This document shows positions 1 through 10,139 of a DNA stretch of 64,000 nucleotides, piece after piece. The position numbers were made by a program, and so were the translations under genes. How positions within the stretch are numbered: the stretch's first letter is position 1; each line of letters begins with the position of its first letter. Source of the stretch: Saccopteryx bilineata (taxonomy: Eukaryota; Chordata; Mammalia; Chiroptera; Emballonuridae); NCBI RefSeq assembly GCF_036850765.1, contig NC_089491.1, positions 125,936,766 to 126,000,765 of the forward strand, given 5' to 3'. The notes under the pieces are model-generated. The model was not told where the DNA came from and did not search any database. It saw nothing but the letters and a program-made list of their open reading frames with translations.

Positions 1-2183
1 AATCGAATACAACAACATATTAAAAAACTAATACATCATGATCAAGTGGGATTCATCCCAGAATCTCAAGGATGGTTCAACATACGTAAAACGGTTAATG
101 TAATACACCATATCAACAAAACAAAGAACAAAAACCACATGATCTTATCAATAGACGCAGAAAAGGCTTTCGATAAAATACAACACAATTTTATGTTTAA
201 GACTCTCAACAAAATGGGTATAGAAGGAAAATATCTCAACATGATGAAGGCCATATATGATAAACCATCAGCTAACATCATATTAAATGGCAATAAACTG
301 AAGGCTTTCCCCCTTAAATCAGGAACAAGACAGGGTTGTCCACTCTCTCCACTCTTATTTAGTGTGGTACTAGAGGTTCTAGCCAGAGCAATCAGACAAG
401 ACAAAGAAATAAAAGGCATCCATATCGGAAAAGAAGAAGTAAAGGTATCACTTTTTGCAGATAATATGATCCTATACATCAAAAACCCCAAAGAATCCAC
501 AAAAAGACTACTAGAAACAATAAGCCAATACAGTAAGGTCGCAGGATACAAAATTAACATACAGAAGTCAATAGCCTTTCTATATGCCAACAATGAAACA
601 ACTGAGAAGGAACTCAAAAGAATAATCCCCTTCACGATTGCAACAAAAAAAATAAAATACTTAGGAATAAACATAACAAAGAATGTAAAGGACTTATATA
701 ATGAAAACTATAAACCATTGTTAAGGGAAATTGAAAAAGATATAATGAGATGGAAGAATATACCTTGTTCTTGGCTAGGAAGAATAAATATAATCAAGAT
801 GGCTATATTACCCAAAGCAATATACAAATTTAATGCAATTCCCATCAAACTTCCAATGACATTTTTTAAAGAAATAGAGCAAAAAATCATCAGATTTATA
901 TGGAACTATAAAAAACCCCGAATAGCCAAAGCAATCCTAAAGAAAAAGAATGAAGCTGGGGGCATAACAATACCTGACTTCAAACTCTATTATAGGGCCA
1001 CGACAATCAAAACAGCATGGTATTGGCAGAAAAATAGACACTCAGACCAATGGAACAGAATAGAAAGTCCAGAAATAAAACCACATATATATAGTCAAAT
1101 AATTTTTGATAAAGGGGCCAACAACACACAATGGAGAAAAGAAAGCCTCTTCAATAAATGGTGCTGGGAAAACTGGAAAGCCACATGCAAAAGAATGAAA
1201 CTGGACTACAGTCTCTCCCCCTGTACAAAAATTAACTCAAAATGGATCAAAGATCTAAACATAAGACCTGAAACAATTAAGTACATAGAAGAAGACATAG
1301 GTACTCAACTCATGGACCTGGGTTTTAAAGAGCATTTTATGAATTTGACTCCAATGGCAAGAGAAGTGAAGGCAAAAATTAATGAATGGGACTACATCAG
1401 ACCAAGAAGTTTTTGCTCAGCAAGAAAAACTGATAACAAAATAAACAGAAAGCCAACTAAATGGGAAATGATATTTTCAAACAACAGCTCAGATAAGGGC
1501 CTAATATCCAAAATATACAAAGAATTCATAAAACTCAACAACAAACAAACAAACAATCCAATAAAAAAATGGGAAGAGGATATGAATAGATACTTCTCCC
1601 AGGAAGAAATACAAATGGCCAACAGATATATGAAAAGATGCTCATCTTCTTTAGCTATTAGAGAAATGCAAATCAAAACGGCAATGAGATACCACCTCAC
1701 ACCTGTTCGATTAGCTGTTATTAGCAAGTCAGGTAATAGCAAATGTTGGAGAGGCTGTGGAGAAAAAGGAACCCTCATACACTGTTGGTGGGAATGTAAA
1801 GTAGTACAACCATTATGGAAGAAAGTATGGTGGTTCCTCAAAAAACTGAAAATAGAACTACCTTATGACCCAGCAATCCCTCAACTGGGTATATATCCCC
1901 AAAACTCAGAAACATTATACGTAAAGACACATGCAGCCCCATGTTTATTGCAGCATTGTTCACAGTGGCCAGGACATCGAAACAACCAAAAAGCCCATCA
2001 ATAGATGACTGGATAAAGAAGATGTGGCACATATACACTATGGAATACTACTCAGCCATAAGAAATGATGACATCGGAACATTTACAGCAAAATGGTGGG
2101 ATCTTGATAACATGATACGAAGCGAAATAAGTAAATCAGAAAAAAACAGGAACTGTATTATTCCATACGTAGGTGGGACATAA
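1..2183 (+). pseudogene. L1 A ORF2 (reverse transcriptase part), catalytic mutation and one frameshift
   Basis: ORF2p makes L1 cDNA at the nicked target. The frame is open from base 1 to 2004 (667 codons) and covers the RT palm, the thumb and the C-terminal cysteine motif (CWRGCGEKG...HCWWEC near 1745-1800). In the RT active site the expected FADD reads FADN: the second aspartate codon (463-465) is AAT. That should abolish polymerisation. A one-base loss around 1915 shifts the frame; the true C terminus continues in the next frame to 2183, ending in GGT-stop as in the other copies. With a dead active site and a frameshift this cannot encode working ORF2p, although the long open frame indicates a recent insertion. 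Confidence 0.9.
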
Positions 2184-2445
2184 TAGTGAAACTAAGAGAC
2201 ATTGATAAGAGTGTGGTGGTTACGGGGGGGAGGGGGGAATGGGAGAGGGATAGGGGGTGGGGAGGGGCACAAAGAAAACAAGATAGAAGGTGACAGAGGA
2301 CAATCTGACTTTGGGTGATGGGTATGCAACATAATTGAACGACAAGATAACCTGGACTTGTTATCTTTGAATATATGTATCCTGATTTATTGATGTCACC
2401 CCATTAAAAAAATAAAATTATTAAAAAAAAATTTTTTTTAAATTA
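1..2445 (+). mobile_element. LINE-1 copy A, 3' half (cut by window edge)
   Basis: This is the 3' part of a sense-strand L1, entering from the left edge in the middle of the ORF2 reverse-transcriptase domain. It runs through the ORF2 stop, a purine-rich (G-rich) 3' UTR tract near 2225-2270, and a conserved terminal segment ending in CCCCATTAAAA followed by an A-rich tail. The same 3' UTR layout recurs at 5140-5345, 37190-37390 and 51570-51790, so these copies belong to one young family. The copies at 1 kb and 37 kb share diagnostic substitutions and are the closest pair. The 5' end lies outside the window. Confidence 0.95.
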
Positions 2446-2630
2446 GAAAGCCATACAGGAATTGTCTGACTCCATCAAATAGAATAACGTAAGAATTATA
2501 GGTATATCAGAGGGAGAAGAGAGAGAAAATGGAATGGAGAATATACTCAAACAAATAATAGACGAGAACTTCCCAAGCCTGTGGAAAGAACTAAGGCCTC
2601 AAATTCAAGAAGCAAAGAGACCACCAAGCC
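2446..2630 (+). pseudogene. L1 B ORF1 fragment
   Basis: About 185 bases correspond to the end of the coiled coil and the start of the RNA-recognition domain of ORF1p, the L1 RNA chaperone, as seen in the intact copy at 46389-47384. A stop codon interrupts it (TAG near 2480, where copy D has an arginine codon). It is only a relict, joined out of context to ORF2 sequence. Confidence 0.85.
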
Positions 2631-5122
2631 TAAACAGACCAATTAGCAGGGAGGAAATAGAAAAAAACTATTAAAAACCTCCCCAAAATAAAAGACCAGG
2701 CCCAGACGGTTATACTAGTGAATTCTATCAAATATTCAAAGAAGACTTGGTTTCTATTCTACTCAAAGTCTTCCAAAAAATTGAAGAAGAAGCAATACTT
2801 CCAAACACATTTTATGAGGCCAACATAACCCTCATACCAAAACCTGGCAAGGACGGCACAAAAAAAGGAAACTACAGACCAATATCTCTAATGAATACAG
2901 ATGCTAAAATACTAAACAAAATACTAGCAAATCAAATACAACAACATATTAAAAAAATAATACATCATGATCAAGTGGGATTCATCCCAGAATTTCAAGG
3001 ATGGTTCAACATACGTAAAACGGTTAATGTAATACACCATATCAACAAAACAAAGAACAAAATCCACATGATCTTATCAATAGATGCAGAAAAGGCATTC
3101 GATAAAATACAACACAACTTTATGTTAAGACACTCAACAAAATGAGTATAGGAGGAAAATATCTCAACATGATAAAGGCTATATATGATAAACCATCAGC
3201 TAACATCATATTAAATGGCATAAAACTGAAGGCTTTCCCCCTTAAATCAGGAACAAGACAGGGTTGTCCACTCTCTCCACTCTTATTTAACGTGGTGCTA
3301 CAAGTTCTAGCCAGAGCAATCAGACAAGATAAAGAAATAAAAGGCATCCATATCGGAAAAGAAGAAGTAAAGCTATCACTTTTTGCTGATGATATAATTC
3401 TATACATTGAAAATCCCAAAGACTCCACAAAAAGATTAGTAGAAACAATAAACCAATACAGTAAGGTCGCAGGATACAAAATTAATATACAAAAATCCAT
3501 AGCCTTTCTATATGCCAACAATGAAACATTAGAAAATGAACTAAAAAAAATAATCTCCTTCACAATTGCAAAAAAATAAAATAAAATAAAATACCTAGGA
3601 ATAAACATAACAAAGAGTGTAAAGGACCTATATAATGAAAACTACAAAGCACTGTTAATGGAAATCAAAAAAGATACAATGAGATGGAAAAATATTCCTT
3701 GTTCTTGGATAGGAAGAATAAATATAATCAAAATGGCCATATTACCCAAAGCAATATACAAATTTAATGCAATTCTCATCAAAATTCCAATGACATTTTT
3801 TAGAGAAATGGAACAAAAAATCATCAGATTTATATGGAACTATAAAAAACCCCGAATAGCCAAAGCAATCCTAAGGAAAAAGAACAAAGCTGGGGGCATT
3901 ACAATACCTGACTTCAAACTATATTATAGAGCCATGACAATTAAAACAGCATGGTATTGGCAGAAAAATAGACACTCAGACCAATGGAACAGAATAACAG
4001 AATAGAAAGTCCAGAAATAAAACCACATATATATGGTCAAATAATTTTTGATAAAGGGGCCAGTAACATACAATGGAGAAAAGAAAGCCTCTTCAACAAA
4101 TGGTGCTGGGAAAACTGGAAAGCTACATGTAAAAGAATGAAACTCGACTACAGTTTGTCCCCTTGTACTAAAATTAATTCAAAATGGATCAAAGACCTAA
4201 ATATATGACCTGAAACAATAAAGTACATAGAAGGAAACATAGGTACTAAACTCATGGACCTTGGTTTTAAAGAGCATTTTATGAATTTGACTCCAAAGGC
4301 AAGAGAAGTGAAGGCAAAGATAAATGAATGGGACTACATCAGACTAAGAAGTTTTTGCTCAGCAAGAGAAACTGACAACAAATTAAACAGAAAGCCAACT
4401 AAATGGGAAATGATATTTTCAAACAACAGCTCAGAAAGGGGCCTAATATCCAAAATATACAAAGAACTCATAAAACTCAACAACAAACAAATAAACAATC
4501 CAATAAAAAAATGGGAAGAGGACATGAACAGACACTTCTCCCAGGAAGAAATACAAATGGCCAACAGATATATGAAAAGATGCTCATCTTCATTAGTTAT
4601 TAGAGAAATGCAAATCAAAACTACAATGAGATACCACCTCACACCTGTTACATTAGCTATTATCAACAAGACAGGTAATAGTAAATGTTGAAGAGGCTGT
4701 GGAGAAATAGGAACCCTCACACACTGTTGGTGGGAATGTAAAGTAGTACAACCATTATTGAAGAAAATATGGTGGTTTCTAAAAAAACTGAAAATAGAAC
4801 TACCTTATGACCCAGCAATACCTCTACTGGGTATATACCCCAAAAACTCAGAAACATTGATATGTAAAGACACATGCAGCCCCATGTTCATTGCAGCATT
4901 GTTCTCAGTGGCCAAGACACGGAAACAACCAAAAAGTCCTTCAATAGATGACTGGATAAAGATGTGGCACATATATACTATGGAATACTACTCAGGCATA
5001 AGAAATGATGACATCAGATCATTTACAACAAATTGGTTGCATCTTGATAACATTATACAGAGTGAAATAAGTAAATCAGAAAAACCAAGAACTGCATAAT
5101 TCCATACATAGGTGGGACATAA
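2631..5122 (+). pseudogene. L1 B ORF2 relict, multiply frameshifted
   Basis: The RT part of ORF2 is recognisable over its whole length, and the FADD active-site box is retained (about 3380-3395). The frame is broken many times: an extra A near 2668, small deletions near 3125-3145, an added AATAAA-type repeat at 3575-3592, an 8-base duplication of ACAGAATA near 3988-4005, a TGA at about 4206, a TGA at about 4689, and a further shift near 5090. The longest surviving open pieces are 2747-3145, 3142-3579, 3658-4005 and 4254-4691. It is non-functional. Confidence 0.9.
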
Positions 5123-5394
5123 AGATGAGACTAAGAGACATGGACAAGACTGTGGTGGTTATGGGAGGGAGGGGAGAAGGGGGTAGTGGGAGGGGAAGGG
5201 GGAGAGGCACAAAGAAAACTAGATAGAAGGTGATGGAGGACAATCTGACTTTGGGTGATGGGTATGCAACATAATTGAATGACAAGATAACCTGGACATG
5301 TTTTTGTAAACATATGTACCCTGATTTATTGATGTCACCCCATTAAAATTTTTTAAAAAATAATTGTGAATAATAATAAAAAAATACAGCTAAC

Positions 5395-5510
5395 ACTACA
5401 AAACAAAAGAATGTGTATTCTACCTTTGTTGTAATCTATAAATGTCAATTACATCCAGTTGATTGATGGTGCTATTCACTTTAACTATATCCTTTTTCTG
5501 ACTTGTGTAT
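5395..5510 (-). mobile_element. Old L1 fragment, antisense
   Basis: A short AT-rich stretch resembles, on the + strand, the reverse complement of an old mammalian L1 (phrases like AATGTGTATTCTACC...TTGTTGTAATCTATAAATGTCAATTACATCCAGTTG in broken form). It is diverged and has no visible ends. The assignment is from recognition of the repeat wording only. Confidence 0.55.
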
Positions 5511-5594
5511 AAAGATAAATAATATAGTAATAAATAAGTAATATAAGAAAAATAAAAGCTGAACAAACTGAAGGAATGGCAACTCTTCTTAGCT

Positions 5595-6026
5595 TCATAA
5601 AAAAAGTGAGGTCACAGTGTAAATCACAGTTTCCAAAGTTATAGAGACCACCAAAAGAATATAGAAAATCACAATCACCAGAGCACTCAGGAGCACAGAG
5701 GTGGAAGGGAAATCAAACCATAATAGACGAAGTGCTGGAGGCTCAGGGTGGACAAGTCTGAGAGACAAAAACAACAGAGAGACACAGTCATAACCGGGAC
5801 CCCACACTTCTGTGAATTTTACCTCCAGTAGTTCAATCAGGTTCTCACAGTGGATGTCAGAGGAAAAGCGGCCTTGTGCTTCTGGCAGGGGTAGAGGAAA
5901 AGGAACCATGTTGAAATAGACAGAGTGCTCTGTTCGTAACACGGTCTGCCCGCAAGTGAAACTACTTAACTGGAGCCTAACTGCTAAGGTTTTATCAGGA
6001 CCTAATTGACTGGGGAAGAGAACCAA
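5595..6026 (-). other. Unrecognised 143-codon open frame with hydrophobic C terminus
   Basis: The minus strand has an ATG-started frame of 143 codons in a region of higher GC than its surroundings. The N-terminal two thirds is mixed polar sequence with four cysteines; residues of about 108-140 are strongly hydrophobic (a run rich in V, L, I, Y and F), like a membrane segment. I do not recognise the family. No A-tail, flanking duplication, splice-site pattern or promoter is visible, and neighbouring DNA is old L1 on both sides. It may be a decayed retrocopy, an LTR-element piece, or a chance open frame. Confidence 0.25.
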
Positions 6027-6395
6027 CTCCAGCTGCTTCTAACTGTCCTGTCCCAATTAAGAGGAAGAGGCTGGAGAGAGAGAGAGAGAGAAGCCAGCCT
6101 GAGGTTTACAGCCCAGAGTACAAGCTCACTAAAGACTTAAAACCTACTCATAGGACTAGAGAATGCTTCCCCTCCCCCGACACCTTACACCATTATCAAA
6201 GACCTATATTTATAGTAGTTTCTTTTACCCAATATATAATTTTTAGCTAGCAAGGGAAAAATTACTAAACACAGTGAAAGGCAAGAAATAGAGTTTGAAT
6301 AGACAGAGACTTAGACCCAGACTTGAATATGGCAGGCATGTTGGAATGAACAGACATAAAATTTAAAACAACTGTGATTAAGATGCTAAGGGCTC

Positions 6396-7094
6396 AAACT
6401 TATATAAACAAAGTAGACTGATGGATGCCAGGGGCTATGAGGAGGGCGGGGTAGGAGAAAGGAGGAGATGTTGGTCAGAGCACAAACTTCCAGTTATAAG
6501 ACAAATAATTTCTAGGGATCTAATGTAGAGCATGGTGACTGTCATTAACAAATACTGTATTTTGTTCTTGGAAGTTGAGACAGGAGTAGCACTTAAACGT
6601 CCTGACCACCACCACCACCACAACCAAAAATGGTAACTGTGTGAGTTGATGGATGCGTTAACTAATCTTAATGCGGCAATCATTTCACAGTATGTGCATA
6701 TATCAGATCATCACCTTGTACACCTTGAACTTACACAATCTTATGTGTCTGTAATGCTGGTGGTCAAGGCCAGGCAGGTTCACTCTGGATTCGAGCAGAC
6801 CACAGAAAAACCATGGAGCCGAAAGGCACTGGGCCATTCCTGTTTATTGGATTAGGCAGGGGAAAACTGCTCCTCCCAGCAGCAGGTTAAAAGACAGAGG
6901 AAAATTGCCCCGGGAAAGTATTGTAACCTTATATAGATTGCGCACACAAACTGGCTTTCTGCCACGTGCTTACATCACTAATTATATAAAGTGATTGTAG
7001 CCAGAAAACAAGAGAACAAGCCTAACTGCAGTCTTTTCCCCTACAATGTCCGGTATATCTCAATAAAGATATATCTAAAATATATCTCAAAAAA
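6396..7094 (+). mobile_element. L1 3' end nested in old L1 ORF1, with target-site duplication
   Basis: This insert is an old L1 3' UTR: it contains GATGGATGCCAGGGGCTATG, a run matching L1 tails around GTTAACTAATCTTAATGCGG, and CTCAATAAAG near 7058 before a short A run. The flanking host L1 sequence is duplicated: AAGATGCTAAGGGCTC ends at 6395 and AAGATGCTAAAGGCTC restarts at about 7095. Removing the insert rejoins the ORF1 relict exactly. The solo LTR at 6750-7045 landed inside it later. Confidence 0.75.
6750..7045 (-). mobile_element. Solo LTR of an endogenous retrovirus, antisense
   Basis: A 296-base block with higher GC interrupts an L1 3' UTR. Read on the minus strand it begins TGTAGGGG and ends CATTACA, so it has the TG...CA termini of an LTR. 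Further along that strand there is a TATA-like box (complement of CCTTATATA at 6927-6935) and an AATAAA signal (complement of TTTATT at 6843-6848), in the right order for U3-R-U5. The L1 text resumes on each side; ATGT occurs at both flanks, but the short duplication is imperfect. No internal retroviral genes are present, so this is a recombination product. The family is not identified. Confidence 0.7.
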
Positions 7095-7304
7095 AGATGC
7101 TAAAGGCTCTAAACATGAAGTATAAGAGAGTTGGAAATTCTAAGAAGAACCAAAAACTAATGCTCGAGATTAAAAACACTATAACAGAAGTAAAGAATGT
7201 CTTTGATGGGTTTATTAGTTGACTGAAAACAGCTGAGGAAAGAATCTCTGAGCTTTTATTGAGAAGATCTCAATAAAATTTTCCAACTCTGAAAGGCAGA
7301 GAAA

Positions 7305-7671
7305 GGGGATCCTTGGGTTACAACACAATTCTGTTCCCATGACAGTGAATTTTGATGTAAGTTAAAACATACCCTAGCCTAAGTCACTTACCTATTCTAA
7401 CACAGTTGTAAAATCATAATCTACAACAGAACATGAAAACACAACTAAGAACAAGTTTAAACACAGAAAAAGTTTAACTCCCTCACTACTATTCCATGTT
7501 ACTGTATATTCCTCGGTGGCGCACAACCAAACTAGTTTGCCCACATAGTCCGTAAGTACAATGCTAGTGGCATAAGCTGAAACACGTCTCAATTTTTTAA
7601 AAGATTTTATGGGAGTGGGCATCGTCAACTCAAAATGCTATATGTCGAGACTGTCATAACCCAAGGGCCTC
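7305..7671. mobile_element. Non-autonomous DNA transposon relict, Tigger-like
   Basis: The two ends are diverged inverted repeats: GGATCCTTGGGTTACAAC at 7308 onward and, at 7655-7670, CATAACCCAAGGGCCTC, whose complement begins similarly (GGCCCTTGGGTTATG). The interior has no coding capacity. It sits inside the old L1 ORF1, whose sequence resumes after it. Termini of this style are usual for pogo/Tigger-type mariner relatives. The exact boundaries are uncertain by several bases. Confidence 0.55.
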
Positions 7672-8146
7672 CTCTACATTTTTTCTCTCCTGCTGAGGAT
7701 TTCTCTAAATCAATGTCAAACACTAAAACATAGACCAAGTAAGCTCAGAGAACACCAAGCAATGAAAATGACCAAAAACAAATAAAAACACCCCACCAAA
7801 TAAAATAACAACAAAAAACCCCTCTCACCTAGACATTTCAAACTACAGAAAATCAAAGATAAAAGGAAAATCCTGAAAATATCCAGAGGGCAAAAACATC
7901 TTACTGTAGAGAGTTCTCAGAAAACATTCAAGCAAGAAGAAAGTGAAGTGAAATATTTAGTGTTGAGAAAAAAACCACCAATCTACCTAAAATTCCATAC
8001 TATGTATAATTATTCTTCAAAAATAGAGGTGTAAACTTTCTCAAACAAATAAAAATTTGAGAAGATTTGTTGTCAGTGTATATACCTTCAAGAAATATTA
8101 AGAAAATTATTTAGACCGAGAGCAAATGTATAAGACAGAAACTTGA

Positions 8147-8295
8147 GCTCTGGACAGATAGCTCAGTTGGTTGGAGCATTGTCCCAAAGCACAGAGGTTG
8201 CTGGTTCGATCCCCAGTCAGGGCACATACAGGAACAGATCAATGTACCTGTCTCTCTCTACTTTCCTTTCTCACTAAAATCAATTAAAAACAAAT
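8147..8295 (+). mobile_element. tRNA-derived SINE (bat type), diverged
   Basis: A tRNA-like head with A box (AGCTCAGTTGGTTGGAGCAT) and B box (GGTTCGATCCCC) is followed by CAGTCAGGGCACATACAGG, a CT-rich stretch and an A-rich end. The copy is short and old. It begins a cluster of three SINEs in a row. Confidence 0.85.
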
Positions 8296-8298
8296 TTA

Positions 8299-8494
8299 AG
8301 CCTGGCCTGTGGTGGCACAGTGGATAAAGCATCAACCTGGAATGCTGAGGTCACTGGTTTGAAACTCTGGGTTTGCCTGCTCAAGGAACAAATGACAAGC
8401 AAACAATGAACAACTAAAGTGAAGCAACTATAAGTTAGTACTTCTCACTCCCCACTCTCTCTCCTCTCTATAAAATCAATAAATAAAAATCTTA
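8299..8494 (+). mobile_element. tRNA-derived SINE, short GTGGTGGCGCAGTGG type
   Basis: The head GCCTGGCCTGTGGTGGCACAG and GGATAAAGCATCAACCTGG define a second SINE family that recurs at 13350, 23909, 32191, 37851, 53054 and 59621. The middle has lost the usual GTTGATGCTTCC motif and is diverged. The copy ends in AATAAATAAAAATC. Confidence 0.85.
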
Positions 8495-8496
8495 AG

Positions 8497-8905
8497 CACA
8501 GGCCGGTTGGCTCAGTGATAGAGCATTGGCTCCGCATGTGGATGTCCCAGGTTTGATTCTGAGCAAAGCACACAAGAGAAGCGACCATCTGCTTCTCCAC
8601 CCCTCCCCCTCTTGCCTCTCTCTCTCTCTCCTTCTCTCTCTTCTTCTGACCTCCTGCAGCCAAGGCTTAATTAGAGCGAGTTGGCCCCTGGTGCTGAGGA
8701 TGGGTCCATGGCCTCCACCTCAGGTACTAAAAAATGACTCCTGTTGCAACAAAGCAAGGGCCCCAGATGGGCAGAGCATCGCCCCCTAGTGGGCTTGCTG
8801 GGAGGATCCCGGTCGGGGCACATGCAGGAGTCTGTCTCTGCCTCCCTTCCTCTCACTAAAATAAAATAATAAAATTAAAATTAAAAAAATAAAAATCTTT
8901 AAAAA
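8497..8905 (+). mobile_element. Ves-type SINE, full length
   Basis: The tRNA-like head (GGCCGGTTGGCTCAGTGATAG) and B box (GGTTTGATTCTGAG) are followed by the long body: AGAAGCG, TGCTTCTCCACCCC, the CT tract, the CAAGGCT region and the conserved GATCCCGGTCGGGGCACATG tail. It ends in an A-rich run. Confidence 0.9.
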
Positions 8906-10030
8906 ATAGGAAAAGAAAGAAACTTGGAGCTATATTAAGAAAAGGAAGAGCATCAGAGTTGGAATAAGTGAAGGTAAAATAAAATAAAAACTTTTATTTT
9001 TCTTATTTTTTTATTATTTTTTTTGGTATTTATTGTCATTTTATTGTTCATATTTTTTAATAATAATTTTATTTTTTAATGGGGTGACATCAATAAATCA
9101 GGATACATATATTCAAAGATAACAAGTCCAGGTTATCTTGTTATTCAATTATGTTGCATACCCATCACCCAAAGTCAGATTGTCCTCTGTCACCTTCTAT
9201 CTAGTTTTCTTTGTGCCTCTCCCCCTCCCCCTTTCCCTCACCCTTTCCCTCTCCCCCCTCCCCCCGTAACCACCACACTCTTATCAATGTCTCTTAGTCT
9301 CACTTTTATGTCCCACCTACGTATGGAATAATGCAGTTCCTGTTTTTTTCTGATTTACTTATTTCACTTCATATAATGTTATCAAGATCCCACCATTTTG
9401 CTATAATGATCCGATGTCATCATTTCTTATGGCTGAGTAGTATTCCATAGTGTATATGTGCCACATCTTCTTTATCCAGTCATCTATCAATGGGCTTTTT
9501 GGTTGTTTCCATGTCCTAGTCACTGTGAACAATGCCACAATGAACATGGGGCTGCATGTGTCTTTATGTATCAATGTTTCTGAGTTTTGGGGGTATATAC
9601 CCAGTAGAAAGATTGCTGGGTCATACGGTAGTTCTATTTTCAGTTTTTTGAGGAACCACCATACTTTCTTCCATAATGGTTGTACTAATTTACATTCCCA
9701 CCAACAGTGTATGAGGGCATTTTTCGTATTTTTAATTGATCTAACAGTCATTTGTTCAAAATAATAATAACAACAATGCATTCAACTATGCATATATATA
9801 TGTATATATGTATGTATCTATATGCTTATGTATAAGTGAAATGAATGAAAGCAATGGTACAAGGGGCAGGTGGAAGGAATTAGGATTATCTTGTTATTGT
9901 GAGGTACTCATACTGTCTGTGAGCATGTTATTTACACAGTAATGCCTCGGTTTTTGATTACTTCAGTTATCGTTTTCAGATTTCGCTGAGTGTTTTCAGA
10001 CAGATTATCAACAGAAACCGAGGTATCACT
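8905..10030 (+). mobile_element. Continuation of old L1 (ORF1-ORF2 spacer), split by insertions
   Basis: After the SINE cluster the old L1 resumes at about 8905 (AAACTTGGAGCTATATTAAG...). It is cut at about 9010 by a young antisense L1 and picks up at 9720 with AATTGATCTAACAGTCATTTG and the CTTATGTATAAGTGAAATG segment (9829-9845). It is cut again by a 95-bp palindromic element at 9937. Order and orientation agree with the ORF1 relict at 6225-8150. Confidence 0.65.
9013..9719 (-). mobile_element. Young L1 3' end, antisense, 5'-truncated
   Basis: In reverse orientation this carries the same terminal segment as copies A, B and D (AATGGGGTGACATC at 9079-9092), the pyrimidine-rich 3' UTR tract at 9218-9265, and the last ORF2 codons, breaking off after the cysteine region near 9717. 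The flanks TTCTTATTTTTTTA (about 8999-9012) and TTTTCGTATTTTTA (about 9720-9733) look like the target-site duplication in the old L1. It is too short to encode anything. Confidence 0.88.
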
Positions 10031-10031
10031 G
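9937..10031. mobile_element. 95-bp palindromic MITE, mariner/Tigger-like
   Basis: The element begins CAGTAATGCCTCGGTTTTTG and ends with CAGAAACCGAGGTATCACTG, an almost perfect inverted repeat of about 24 bases, with TA directly after the right end and a CA (decayed TA) before the left. Only about 45 bases separate the arms, so the single strand would fold into a long hairpin. There is no coding sequence. Confidence 0.75.
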
Positions 10032-10139
10032 TACTTTTCAATGTGGTTCCCCTACGTGTAATATACATTACAACTAATTTAACCTATTTTTACATAACAC
10101 TATACTACTTCACAAGTGATCTAGCAAACATGCTCCTTC

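Larger units (their letters stand above)
2446..5375 (+). mobile_element. LINE-1 copy B with internal ORF1-ORF2 deletion
   Basis: A second sense L1 starts directly in the A-rich tail of copy A. It opens inside ORF1 (matching copy D from about 46805), and at about 2627-2632 jumps straight into ORF2 (matching copy D from about 49059). Some 2.06 kb of the element is missing, judged against copy D, with an AAG shared at the junction. It then continues through the RT domain, the cysteine region, the G-rich 3' UTR tract (5150-5215) and the CCCCATTAAAA end. Target-site duplications cannot be read because both ends are A/T-rich. Confidence 0.9.
6225..8150 (+). mobile_element. Old L1 ORF1 relict, interrupted
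   Basis: Segments 6225-6395, 7095-7300 and 7675-8150 read in order as an old placental L1 ORF1 (L1MA/MB type, from recognition). They cover the coiled-coil region, the stretch around AGCTGAGGAAAGAATCTCTGAGC (7228-7250), and the nucleic-acid-binding domain with wording such as AAACTACAGAAAATCAAAGAT. The frame is full of stops. The gaps between the segments are later insertions: an L1 3' end (6396-7094) and a DNA transposon (about 7305-7671). This element served as the substrate for most of the nested events up to 10 kb. Confidence 0.75.

Noticed and set aside
5076..5313. Proline-rich minus-strand open frames
   Set aside because: They are the antisense of the G-rich L1 3' UTR tract; the same frames recur at every L1 tail (9.2, 21.9, 37.2 kb).
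1..5375. A single L1 with a tandem duplication
   Set aside because: Each copy has its own 3' UTR and A-rich end, and B begins inside ORF1 with a private internal deletion, so they are two elements.
8526..8856. Open frames on both strands with proline/arginine-rich products
   Set aside because: They are translations of a Ves SINE; equivalent frames occur in every Ves copy (20.2, 25.4, 36.0, 54.9, 60.7, 62.9 kb).
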